A stretch of DNA of 64,000 nt from Scleromitrula shiraiana (Eukaryota; Ascomycota; Leotiomycetes; Helotiales; Sclerotiniaceae), in NCBI GenBank assembly GCA_028455995.1, contig JABELC010000005.1, positions 310,001 through 374,000 of the forward strand. The letters are read 5' to 3'. Both the position numbers and the translations under genes were made by a program. This document shows, piece after piece, positions 1 to 11,582 of the stretch; within the stretch, counting starts at the first letter, position 1; every line of letters begins with the position of its first letter. Under the pieces are notes generated by a model. That model ran no database searches, was not told the origin of the DNA, and was given only the letters and a program-made list of their open reading frames with translations.

Positions 1-1562
1 GAAAGCACCACGGAGTTATCGCCGGAGGTGGTACATGGAAAAAAGTTCTGTCGAAGCAACCTTCGCACCTTTTTTCGTTCTATGATTTATCATTTCTTCC
101 ACTACGAGGCTGCGATGAATTACTTCAGGTAAGAAGGGGACCACCCAAAGATTTAAGACTTCGCCGATATTTCGAGTAAGCCGAGGTTTACTTCATTTTC
201 GTCACATATCCAAGATTTCATTTCTGCTGTTTCCCAATAAAGAGGCATGCAGCAGAAGCAAGAGCACTGCATCCAAGAATCATCAGGAATGTATCGTCGT
301 CAGCAAGTTGTCAGCGGCGGTACAATCGCTGCATCTCAGCCGTCAGAAACGCCATTTTCTTTATTTTATTTTCGATATATCACGATCCTCATGTCTTAAT
401 TTGACCTTTTAAGCTCCCGCATTTCCACTTCAATTTCTATTGGCACTTTTTTTTCTAGATTTGACCTCAAGAGAAGCCACAGTATCGACGCTTACAACGG
501 CGGGACGGCTCGGCATGATAAGAGCCGTTCCATCTGTACAATAGTCTTGTATTTAGCTGGGTACCTATCATTTCTTCAAGATTACTTTTCAAACTTTTGA
601 ACAATGTTACACCCTAATTCGAATATGTTGTACATATGTAGAGCAGAAGCTTTTCTCCTAAGTTTCGAAGCATCGATACTCCCGTCTCTCTACTATAGGT
701 AACATTGGATATGCAACCATCCATTGTTTCCCACAAATGGTATGCACGTTTATTCCCTTTTCCCCACGGATTGTTTCAAAGCACAGCCCACATTGATCTC
801 CGAGACAATCGACGATCTAAGTTCCCGAGAGAGGGCTCTATATAATTGGTAAAAATTGCGTGTAGAGCGGATAGGAATTCAAATATAAAAAAAACTTCAG
901 ATGGATGTCAGCAATCCCACTTGAGATGAATCTGCATACTCCTCCCACTCTTCTGTTCATGTACATCGAAATTCGTCCTACAACTACATGCCCTCACCCT
1001 TCTATGTATACAGTGAAGGACAAGAGGAGTGCCTGGTCAAATTGCACACGAAACAAATGTCCAGTGAGGAACTCGATGGAAGTGCGCGGTAACTTCTCTG
1101 CAACTTGTGATGTGTTCCAAGATTTACAGATCGACTCTTGTCACTTGATATATTTATAAGCTCCCAGCACCTCTTAACTTTCTAGCAAATGAGAATTGCT
1201 TAAAACTCCGATGCTTCAAGAACTTGGACCATTTCAAAGGCTAGACCGAATATTCATAAACGAAATCTTTCATCGATTTAATACTCCAGTTTGCCCAAAT
1301 TGTTGTACAGTCCAGGTGATAATATATTGGTGCCTTAAAATCAAATGAGGCTTTGAGGCCATAAGGCGACAAGGAGATACAGAAAGGCGGTAAGTATAGG
1401 GACATTGTGGCAGAATATGTCGTCGTGGTATACGATTAGCAATTCTTAAACAGAGTGACCTTTTTGGTGTAGCCAATTAACAGTATCTGTAATAAAATCA
1501 GATATCAAGATGATACTCAATACGAACACTGCTTTAATTCATTCTATTCCCATTTCCAAATC
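1..1562. other. Gene-free left flank
   Basis: No reading frame here has recognisable domain content; the longest are 84 and 68 codons and look like chance. The last 100 bases are the promoter and 5' leader of the synaptojanin-like gene that starts at 1563. No tRNA, rRNA or mobile element was recognised. Confidence 0.6.
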
Positions 1563-4500
1563 ATGTCTATTCGCGTCCTCATTCGCGAATATGATCGGTC
1601 AATCGCATTAGTGACTACCACGCATACTCTCATATTCCGACACTCTCCTTCCACGAACGATTCCATACTCAATGGATCGCTCAACTCAGCTCATAATATT
1701 CACCCGCGTTCTTCTTTTGATGGGGCATCAGCTCCAAAGTGTATGGTTGAGTTCGCAAATGTTGATGCTGTCGACCTCACCGATTACAGGACTCTAAGTC
1801 CTATGCCTGTTCATGGTACACTTGGTCTAATCACCATTGCCAACGACATATTCATCTGCGTGGTGACTGGCACAGTTAGAGCAGCCACAGTGAGACCTTG
1901 GGAGACTGTTGAAAAGATATTGGCTGTGGAATTTCACTGCTTGAATAACCCAGAGTACGACAATACATTCACCGATAGTATAGATCCTTATTCATTTGAA
2001 GATACATTTGGTCATAACCTAAGTCGAAGAGAGCCTATAAATGAGCATCCTTGTCTTGAGCTACAGAAATTGTTGAGCAATGGTAGTTTTTACTATAGCA
2101 CAGATTTTGACCTCACAAACCGATTACAGGACCGGTAAGCAAAACTTAAATTGAACGTCGAACATGCGGGAGGTATATTTGTGTTTATCATCCAACTTAT
2201 CATAATGATTTAGATCTACAGAAGCAACCACATTTGATATCGATAACCTCGACGATTCGTTCTTATGGAACTCCTACATGATTAGCCCATTAGGCAAATT
2301 TCGATCTCGACTTGTACCTCACGAGAGAGAAGCTTTGGACAAATCTCGAATCCTCACGTCTGCGATTAGAGGATTCGTGAGTACGGTCATTATACCTCCT
2401 TCCTCGGCGCCTTTGAGTAATTCGAGGACTGGTTTGCCATCATCATTGACTTTGATATCTCGATTATCTTGTAAACGGGCTGGAACTAGGTTCAATAGTC
2501 GAGGGATTGATGATGATGGAAATGTCGCAAATTTTGTTGAGTCAGAAACCATATACTGGAGCCCTTCAGCCAATGTGCAATATTCTTCCGAACAACAAAA
2601 TGAGAAACCAGCTGGACTGTGTTTCTCATATGCTCAAGTTAGAGGATCGGTGCCTTTGTTCTGGGAACAAGCGCCGGGCTTGATTCCAGGGCAACAAAAA
2701 ATTAGCATAACAAGATCTGCAGAGGGCACTCAGCCAGCATTTGACAAGCACTTCGAGGGCTTGGAGCAAAATTATGGCGCAGTTCATGTTGTTAATCTCC
2801 TCAGTGAAACTAAGCCTGGCGAAGCCGAGCTTACCAATCTATACCGTTATGGAGTTCGACATTCATCTTTGAATAGGCCAGATGAGAAAGGTTCCAAGGA
2901 TCATCAACTCTTAAGAGAGACAGAATTTGATTTCCACGCGGAGACAAAAGGTCCCTCTGGGTATGAAGCAGCCAGTATGATCCGTAGCATCATTGGGGAT
3001 TCAGCACAAGGTTTTGCTTATTACTTGTCAGAAGAGATTGAAGATTCAGCGGAGGAGGCGCGTGGTACACTTGCCCGGAGGACAGTTGTTGTTTTACAAC
3101 AAGAAGGTGTCTTTCGTACCAATTGTCTTGATTGTTTAGACAGGACCAATTTGATTCAAACTATAATATCTCAGATGGCCATAGAGTCGTTTCTAGTCCA
3201 CAGGGGTAAAAGAGCACTTTCGGATTTTTGGATGCGCCATTCAACAATCTGGGCTGACAACGGCGATGCATTATCAAGGATTTATGCGGGAACAGGTGCT
3301 CTTAAGTCATCATTTACGAGGCATGGGAAGATGTCTCTCGCTGGAGCAATTGCTGATGCACGTAAAAGTGCTACCCGATTATATATCAATAATTTTGCAG
3401 ATAAAGGTCGCCAAAACACTATTGATGTGCTTTTGGGCAGACTAGTCGGACATAGTACACCTGTCCATTTGTTCGATCCGATTAATGACTATGTCAATGC
3501 TGAACTAAATAAAAGAACCTCGGAGTTCCAATCGTCTAAAGTAATTAAAATGTATGATACTCTAATCATTCTCTCATTCTCATCATACTGATCTTTTTTC
3601 TAGATGGGCTGGGACCTTTAATTTGAATGGCCGCACTTCCGGGGTGGAAGAAGACTTGTCAGTTTGGCTATGTCCTGATCTTGGTCAATCGCAAGAGCAG
3701 CCTGAGATTGTAGCTGTTGGCTTTCAAGAAATAGTTGAGCTCAGCCCTCAGCAAATAATGAATAGTGATCCGACTCGAAAACAGGCTTGGGAAAAGGCTG
3801 TGAGAAAGACCTTGAACAGGCATGCTCGTGCTGCAGGCTCAGATCCTTATGTACTCCTCCGAAGTGGTCAATTGGTGGGAGCTGCTTTGTGTATATTTGT
3901 CAAAGCCTCGGTTCTCTCAGATATAAAAAATGTCGAAGGTAGCGTGAAGAAGACCGGAATGTCAGGGATGGCTGGAAATAAAGGTGCTGTTTCCATACGT
4001 ATGGACTATGCCAATACGCAAATTTGCTTCGTAACTGCCCATTTGGCAGCTGGGTTTAGCAATTACGAAGAAAGAAATAGAGATTATCACACAATTCACC
4101 ACGGATTAAGATTCCAAAGGAATCGAGGTATCGATGATCATGGTAAGTTATTCCATAATCGTTTAGTATTTGATCTAACTCGTTTTCAGACACTGTGATT
4201 TGGATGGGAGATTTCAATTATCGTATTGGACTAGGATCTGATCGTGTAAGTATTCCTAGCTCGCGATTGCTTGTTTTCAATACTAATTCTCTTTGCTTAT
4301 AGGCCAAGCAACTGATTAAAATGGGTGATCTGGAAAGTCTTTACGAGAACGACCAGGTGAGTCAAAGCACCGTACCAAGATTTATTGATACTGACTAGAG
4401 ATCAGTTGAACCTCCAAATGGTAGCTGGTCTAACATTTCAATACTATTCCGAGTCAAGAATCACATTCATGCCAACTTATAAGTTCGACATTGGTACTGA

Positions 4501-5604
4501 TACATACGATACCTCGTAAGTCGTCTTGAATTTTGTGCAGCTTTAGATGCACCAATTCCCATATCTTCCTCTTGTACTGATGACCCTTTGACTAGCGAGA
4601 AAGCACGAATTCCGGCCTGGACAGATAGAATTCTACGAAAAGGAACAAATCTCCGACAGATCAATTACAACAGCGCTCCACTTCAATTCTCTGATCATCG
4701 ACCAGTATATGCGACCTTTCTCTGCACAGTAAGCATCATCGACGAATCAATCCGTGAATCACTTATTCATACAATCTACGAAAAACGGCGGAAGCAAATT
4801 GGTGCTGCTACGGCTAGTTCCCGTACAGATGGTACGGATGATGAAGATTTGATAGGTTTCGAGTCTATAGAGCCAGGACTCCCTCCAGCAAGTTCTGATC
4901 AGCGGAAATGGTGGCTAGACAATGGCCAGCCTGCAAGATCAACCGTTAGACCTCCCCAAGATGGAGCTATACCGAATCCCAATCGGCCTTTGAATCCATT
5001 TACTCCCACTGATGAACCAGATTGGGTTACTGTTCCGCGTATGCCCATGAGAACAAATTCAAACGCAAATGCGACACAACCACAATCTAATGGCTCATCA
5101 AAGAATGACACGCGAAAGCTCCCACCGCCCTTTGATCCAGCAGCATTCCCTCAGACCAATGCTCAAAAATCAACTAAAGAAATCCAAATCCCTAGAAAAG
5201 TTCTTCCCCCACCGCAACTCACTCAGAAAAAATCCAGCGAAACAACCTCTTCAGGTTCCAAAAAGGCACCACCGCCTGTTGGTCGAAAACCACTCCACCT
5301 TGCCTCCTCTCCGACATTATCCACTGCATCTCTTCCCACTCCCTCAAGCGAACCTTTTGTAGACCATACTGGGTTTCCTCCCCCACCTAGACGAGCTACA
5401 GGTGTGACTAAACAAGAAACAAAAGTATTAGAACCACCTCCGCCTCCGCAGCCTAGAAGACCCGGACGCGGTGGTGGTATCAAATCAGAGGAAGCAGATG
5501 AGGGGCTGAGACCAGGTTTACCACCTCGCCCGAGTGACGTAGATTTGTTGGGGGATAGTGAGGAAATGGGCGGTGCTTGGGAGGCTCTGAAACCGATCAG
5601 ATAA
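1563..5604 (+). CDS. Synaptojanin-like phosphoinositide phosphatase (Sac1 domain plus inositol polyphosphate 5-phosphatase)
   Basis: Seven exons join in frame: 1563-2134, 2214-3551, 3604-4142, 4190-4245, 4303-4356, 4406-4515 and 4596-5604, giving 1225 residues. The N-terminal half is a Sac1 domain. Its CX5R(T/S) active site is intact at about residues 495-502 (CLDCLDRT), so it should dephosphorylate PI3P, PI4P and PI(3,5)P2; this resembles yeast Inp52/Inp53 rather than Inp51, whose Sac site is degenerate. The 5-phosphatase domain starts near residue 637 (WAGTFNLNG) and shows WMGDFN (821-826), PAWTDRI (896-902) and SDHRP (922-926), the metal-binding and catalytic motifs for removing the 5-phosphate of PI(4,5)P2. 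A proline-rich tail from about residue 1000 likely binds SH3 partners at endocytic sites. Domain order and length fit fungal synaptojanins. Exon junctions were chosen because each has GT-AG ends, keeps phase and restores conserved motifs. Confidence 0.95.
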
Positions 5605-6282
5605 TGCTAGCTGGTCAATTAATGGCTTTAAGATGTATGACAAAGATAACTAGTTAGACAAAACCGCGAGACTTTTCCGTGCTCAATAGAAAATTATTCG
5701 TATTGGTCTTAGGAGCGCTTGCAATCAATCACATGTATTTTGCGCGCAAATCAGCGTCTATAATGGTGAAAAGAGTCATCAAACAGGAGCTCCAACCCGA
5801 ACGGTTGAGATTGTAATTGGCGGAACGTCCGTGTGGAAGTTGCATCTGATGTCAATGATATCTATTCTACGAACTAATCTATTGTTGAGTGTCTATTCAA
5901 AATGTATATATTCAAATATCCTTTGAATAATATATATCTGAATGTCTGGTTAAACTACAGACAATCAAGTATTTCTTTTCCAAATTTGGTTTGGATATTT
6001 ATCCAAAGACCTCAGCCTTATTGTACATACTGAGAAGGCCTTGGACATGTGTTGGAAATTGAAATTCACCTCGTCGTCCTCATACGATTTTTTAACAGCG
6101 CAGCGGGAAAGCTGGTACCGTCACATCATTTTAATTCGAAATATGCAGGGTTTTTGATTCATAGTAGTGAATATATCTTCCAAATTAACTAATCTCAATC
6201 TACCATAACTTGAAGGTTGGGCCCTCACATAACACATACTTAAATGAAACCCAAAATCTTAACAAGACCAAACAACGCGAAT
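5605..6282. other. Intergenic: 3' region of the phosphatase gene and leader of the next locus
   Basis: AT-rich spacer holding one degraded copy (about 5866-5985) of the window's short inverted-repeat element family. No other gene or RNA is seen. Confidence 0.6.
5866..5985. repeat. Degraded copy A of the GAATGTCTATTCA inverted-repeat element family
   Basis: Starts with GAACTAATCTATTG...GTGTCTATTCAAAATG, like the 5' end of the copy at 52038. It carries the internal ATATATTCAAATATC / GAATGTCTGG motifs. The far end is eroded, so the border is approximate. Confidence 0.45.
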
Positions 6283-7826
6283 ATGTCGCTCTCTACAAGC
6301 CCACTTTCCGCGCTCGCATCTGAGGGATATATCCTTGTCAGTTTGTTCACTGGAGATTAACAGCATCTTGCTCCCAGTATTGCGAAAATGTTTCTCTTGT
6401 TTCTTCCTTGCTCACTAGTTTGGATAGCGAGCTGCAGAAATTAGGTATGCAGCTTGACGGCGATATGGCGAGGAATGTGGAGAGAGTGGTTGAGAGTAGG
6501 TGGGAGAGTGCAAGAGAGATTATTGAGAAAGAATGGAAGGATTTAGAAGATGAGGGAGCAACTGATTGCCATCTGACCACGGCCAAGACAAACAAGCTGG
6601 ATATTGCTAGCCTGTGGCCGAGGGCTCATATTGCAGAATCTTTGTGCAAAACTTTGAAAGAGGCGGCTCTTTGGTTGAGACTGTATAGGTTAGTGGATTT
6701 TCATGAAGTCTATCCAACTATTTTTATTGTCAGATCTTGGGAACTGATGAAAATAAACATCTAGGGACAGTTGAATCATGAACTTGTAGATGAGATGGAC
6801 AAGAAATCATACTACGTTATCAATAGTCATCTCCCTAGCACTGTGGATGCCTTGGGTAAGATTCTTGTAGTAATGAAACCTAAGGAATACGCCTTATTCC
6901 GCACCGAGAGGAAGAAGGTAATGCTTCAGATCGAGGGTAAAGCAACACAAACTCCGACAGATCCCGAACACGCGAATGGCGTAGTACTTGATGAAAAGAC
7001 TTCCAAACTCAATTCTGATGGCAAATCTGGAAAACAAGAAGATTCTATGAGTATGAAATCTTTGATTTCTGCGTAAGCCTCAGCATTTTCCATGGTATAT
7101 CGATAGATTATTCAACTAACAAAGCCTATTTACAGCACAAAAGCCATCAACAACGATGAAACTCACTACGAAACCTAGGTTTTACGTCGTAAACCAAGCT
7201 ACATAGAATGGACAGGAACCTTTACATTGACATGTATCCCAATTTTCGGCACATGGATTATTCACGAATCTAAATACACAATTGATCCACTTGCTTCTCA
7301 TGGATCTGAGATCGAGGAAATGATGAAGAGCAATGAGATGACGATGGGAGTGGACTTAACGAGAAAGGCAAATTTGTTGAGAAAGCATAAGAAGGAGCAG
7401 ATGCTCCTTTTAAACAAGATAAGGGAGAGAAAAACAAGCGGGGAGGAATTAAAGACAAGCTGGGAATTGGTGGGATTGCAAGAGAGGCCTATTAGGGGTG
7501 TTGTTCTTATGACAACCTCTAAAGGGATGGAGAAGAGCAAACGGTATAGAGATTTTGCCAGAAGATTTGCCAGAGAACCAACTGAATGGGTTGTTATAAT
7601 AAAGGGGCAGGCGGTCGATCGCTTGAAGAGGGCTCAACCAGAACTCTCACTAAATCCTTGGGAGGATTCATCGGAGAAAGATGAAAAGAATAAATCGGGG
7701 AATGAGGTAGAAAAGAAAGTCATGGGATTAGAGGAGGCGGAGAAGCTAATGCTTGTGCTGACGGAATATATTTTTTTTTCAGATAAGCCAGGAAATAGTA
7801 AGGAGTTGGAGTTGGCTGCGCAGTAG
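6283..7826 (+). pseudogene. Unrecognised charged protein gene, probably broken by an in-frame TAG
   Basis: I do not recognise the family. Likely pieces are a short first exon from ATG 6283 (to 6336, then 6378), an open segment to about 6688, a segment 6765-7072, and an exon from 7136 to the stop at 7826. The intron 7073-7135 is clean (GTAAGC to TTACAG) and phase-consistent. Two problems remain. First, the obvious intron 6689-6764 (GTTAGT to CTAG, 76 nt) shifts the frame; only a weak donor GTGGAT at 6693 would keep it. Second, a TAG at 7177-7179 interrupts an otherwise continuous frame (NNDETHYET, stop, VLRRKPSYIEWTG). The encoded product would be Lys/Glu-rich and helical, with a conserved-looking patch (YVINSHLPSTVDALGK) and one hydrophobic stretch (FTLTCIPIFGTWII, about 7220-7260). 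A single-base reversion at 7177 would open the frame, so decay seems recent, or it could be an allele or sequencing artefact. Confidence 0.5.
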
Positions 7827-8369
7827 ATTCGTTACGAGACGTTTTGGTTTGCTGAGCTGCGAACTTGATACACTGCATGTGTTTTCTTTCTTTTGTCATT
7901 GAAATAAGTGGAGAGGATGTGAGCAAGGAGTGATTCTGAAATCATGGGGAGTTCATCTAGAAGGGGCTGAGTGTATTCAATCGAATACGAACACGTTGAT
8001 TTTATCTAGAATCGACCTTGACCAGTTGCTCGTCGTCTCAATGCAAAATGCTAATATACTAACTGAATGTTGTAGTTACATCCAGACATTCTACATTCTC
8101 AGTTAACGAGGCTAATAAGATGTACATCTAGCATAATTGATCTTGCACTACCTAGGTATTGAAGACATATCATTCAAAATAGATTAGTCAATAAACCATC
8201 TTAATATCTGTATTCTAGACAAACATTCAAAAGGATTATATCTAAATATTCATATTCTAAGTAGGCATTCTAAACGAACTAGCGTAAAATGAAATTTAAT
8301 ATCTATCCTTAGATCAAACATTCAAAATGAATTAGATCATTGCCTATTCGTCCCAATTCGTATAGATGA
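7827..8369. other. Intergenic between convergent genes, with element copy B
   Basis: The 3' sides of two convergent loci. The second half is AT-rich and carries a copy of the GAATGTCTATTCA inverted-repeat family at about 8150-8345. Confidence 0.6.
8150..8345. repeat. Copy B of the GAATGTCTATTCA inverted-repeat element family
   Basis: Contains repeated internal units of the type TTAATATCTGTATTCTAGACAA and CATTCAAAA. Its right end, CATTCAAAATGAATTAGATC, is the reverse complement of the left end of the copy at 52038 (GATCTAATTCATTTCTGAATG), supporting one family with terminal inverted repeats. Confidence 0.55.
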
Positions 8370-9823
8370 CTATACTTCTACGACTTGTTGAGCCACCATA
8401 TTCACCTCGGCCCAAACCGTCCCCTCTCTTGATTCAAAACTATTAGTAACAACAATGCCCTTATGTCCAACAGGCAAAGTCGATTCTATTTCCGAATGGA
8501 CCGAATCATCTTCATGGTTTCCAGGCCCCTCGACATGCGCTGTCATGTGTTGTGTATCTGATAGCCAAAGTTCCAACTTCGTTGGCATTTCGATATCGCC
8601 GTTCCCATTAGAACGAATAGAACGTAAGGAAATTACTGATCTTACACTTCCGATTATCGATTGAAGTCCTTTCCGATTTATAAGTCCATATTGGGCCGGT
8701 AGACAGGCTGCTAAGACGCCGAGTCCTGATTCAATCATAGACCAATAAAGTCCGGCTGTGCAAATGACTGTTTTTGAATAGATTAGATTAGGATATTGAT
8801 GTTGTAAATATAGTTCATGTGTGAACTTACATTCGAAATCCGCATGAGGGTCATAGTTGACTGCTGTTGCTTGTACAAATACTACCATCCTAACCAGGGA
8901 TGCAGCAATTGTTCTTTTGCATTCATCAATGTTAGTAGCTGCACATACCGTTACATCTAATATTTGAACTCACAAGGCACCTAGACCAAAAATCGCCAAT
9001 ATACCAAGCTTGCGAGATAGAGTAAGATGCAACCCCCATATCTAAACAATATTAGCTATCATGCATTGTTCAAGTTTGAAAAGAGAATTGCCAATCTAAC
9101 ATACCATTGGCATAGGTAAAGATATAATAATAAAATCTGTAACAACATCTGAGATTGCAAATGCATTGTGTAGTTTTGTTGTGTCAGTGCAGTGAGCCTT
9201 TTCGATTATAGTGCTCGCCCAATATGCGGAGAAATCGGTCCCACAGATGAACAGAATTGAGAAGAAGAATGATAATGTCCAGACAATAATAATACCAATC
9301 GCAACCCAAGTCACTATATTAAATCTGGGGGCCGCATATCTGGTAAAAACTCGTCGATAGAAGAAGATTAGACTAAGTTTCACAAGACCCAATGCTGGAA
9401 TCTGTAGGAGTTCGCCGGGCCAGAATGCCTAGCAACTGATGTGAGAAAGTGGATTCTATAAAGTTGAGACCGAGCGAAAGATATGCATACCACATTCGAG
9501 TTCGGCTTTCCTATCTGTGTAGAAGGAGCGGGGGCCGGATAACCCAACTGTTTAAGACCAACCTCTAAAAACCCGACAATTAGATCATTTAATATTTCCT
9601 GCAAGAGATCGTGTACGCGTGTACGATACTCACCCGCCAGAATTGCAACTGCCATGCCTATCACAAATACCAATGCCGCCATGATTAAATAATCATCAAC
9701 ACCTAGGCCAACTTTTCGCAGCTTTCTTGCATATATTCGTAGTCCTACAGAGGCGGAACATACTGGAATGAATGTAGCCGCTGCTGCAATGGCTAAATTT
9801 GCATGAATTTCAAGATCTGCCAT
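8370..9823 (-). CDS. SAT4/rhodopsin-like seven-transmembrane protein (Pth11-related class)
   Basis: Six exons on the minus strand, 9823-9634, 9564-9491, 9428-9105, 9041-8974, 8913-8831 and 8767-8370, join in frame to 378 residues. Conserved features of the fungal rhodopsin/SAT4 domain are visible: an N-terminal helix, the GLRIYARK...GVDDYLI segment after helix 1, AFWPGELLQIPALGLVKLSLIFFYRRVF in the middle, an extracellular cysteine pair region (CGTDFSAYW ... HCTDTTKL), and FAISDVVTDFIIISLPMPM followed by IWGLHLTLSRKLGI. The last helix (GLYWSMIESGLGVLAACLPA) precedes a cytosolic tail. These proteins are abundant in Pezizomycotina. Some are Pth11-type receptors in host sensing, but no CFEM domain is present, so ligand and role are unknown. 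The gene is convergent with the 6.3-7.8 kb locus. Confidence 0.9.
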
Positions 9824-10990
9824 TATTTTGCTTCGCTAGACGTGGGGAGGGGATAAATGAATTTAGATTGCAAGGGAAATATATACAAGGTGGCGCAACT
9901 AACACAAATAGTAAATATAGTGGGGAAATCGAATGGAAATGAGAGCTTTACACTGGAATTGCATATAACCGTAAAAGAATGTATTGGAATGAACTCAAAG
10001 ATAGGAAAGACGAAGAAAAATCAGGAGACAAACGGAGTGGAGTTTTTATTGTCCCTAGCTGTCAACATGATGGTATGTCTAATAGCAACATGACTTTTTT
10101 TTCCTGTCACGGGTGGTAAGCATGAAATACTAGTATTGCATCTCACTCTTTTCCTATATGATACGTAGAAGATGGATTCGACCATGAAGTTACTCGGGGG
10201 CAAAATTTGAGGGGAAAACTTCTTGGTCTATTTCCCTTTCGTGTCTTTTCGTGATCGACTTGAGGTTACTAGACATTAGTTGTGTTGCCTAATTTGTGGT
10301 AGCGAACCATCAAGGGGTTACCAAAGGTGCACTCATTCGTTCCTCTATTGAGTAAGCATATTGAAATTCTAAGTATCATTTGACTACAGTCTGATCACTT
10401 TTATCCTAATGTTCAAATATATGTATCTTATAAAAATTATTAGAAGCTAACTAGCAAGAGAAGTCCCTGAATACCTGTAGTTTAAACAAACATCAGGAAG
10501 GATTAGCTCGGTTGGCTCATCTAAATCATCTAATTGTTCAATTTCTAGTCGGACAATCCAAACATAAAAATTCAATGATATGATAATGCACAGTGAATGG
10601 GTTAGTATATACTCTGATGAATCATACTATAGCACGAAACCTACATGATATATGCACAGAATCTTTCGATCGCGATAATCATCATCATCATCTAGATACC
10701 CCTCGAAGATACCCGAATACTCGATTTAGTCGGTGTGCATATCCGAATGCTATACCGGCTACCCAACCATATTCTTTATCGAGGGATTTACTCATGCAAG
10801 GTATGCTACTCCCATCTACGATTGTTCGCCTAGCAGATAGAAAAGTAACACTTGGGTCGTACCACATCCTGTGTAGCACTAGAAAAGTAACTGGCCCGGA
10901 TCCACGAATTTGAAAAGCGAAAGCTTATCTTACCACTTCTTTATACAAAAATTTTTGATCGGAATTATATACGGATAGCATCAGAACTAA
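9824..10990. other. Intergenic, promoter side of the SAT4-like gene
   Basis: Only short frames without recognisable content (for example 60-106 codons near 10.0 and 10.6-10.9 kb). No RNA gene was recognised. The TAA at 10988-10990 is the left target-site copy of the adjoining MITE. Confidence 0.5.
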
Positions 10991-11582
10991 GGGCTCGTTT
11001 GGTACGCCTAAATACGGCAAAATAAACTGTATGTAGCATCTATATTGTATAATTAAATTAGTATACTACTAGTAATTCAAGTTGCTGGTTGTGTTTAGTT
11101 GTAAATTAATATATAAAAATAAATTAAAAATAAATATATAGTATGATACTAGTAATTGGTTTTTTAATTAGATTTAATAAGTACTAGTACTACTACTAGT
11201 AGGCCTGTATTTTATACTAGTAGTATTCAAAATTATTCATATAGTTGATTCAAATCCATTTCAAGTTATACTAGTAGATAAATCAAATCGAACTTGAAAA
11301 TAAAATAATCATGATTATTATTACAAAATAATAAGTATTATGAAATATTTTTTTACTACTAGTAGTAATAATATTGAAACTTCAAAACGATCTATATAAA
11401 TATTAAAATTAAGTTATAACTTGAATATATATACTAGTAATTTTATAATTTCAAGTTTCAAGTTATATAATCTTACTGAATACAATACATTTTTAAAGGC
11501 TACCCAAACGTGAAAAACAGTGATACTAGTATATACCGTCAAAAACTAAAAACAAGCCGTTTTGGGCGTACCGAACAAGCCC
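10991..11582. mobile_element. 592-bp non-autonomous DNA transposon (Tourist/PIF-Harbinger-type MITE)
   Basis: The left end reads GGGCTCGTTTGGTACGCC and goes on TAAATACGGC. The reverse complement of the right end reads GGGCTTGTTCGGTACGCC then CAAAACGGC, so the two ends match over about 28 bases with four differences. The element is flanked by TAA at 10988-10990 and at 11583-11585, the 3-bp target duplication type (TWA) used by PIF/Harbinger elements, and its GGG(C/T)...GTTTGGT ends resemble Tourist termini. The interior is very AT-rich, rich in ACTAGT/TACTAGTA motifs, and has no coding frame, so an autonomous relative elsewhere must have supplied the transposase. Ends and flanks are read directly; the superfamily is inferred. 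Confidence 0.85.

Noticed and set aside
1563..5604. Calling this gene INP51
   Set aside because: The Sac1 active-site CX5R motif is intact, unlike Inp51; orthology among Inp51/52/53 cannot be decided from the window.
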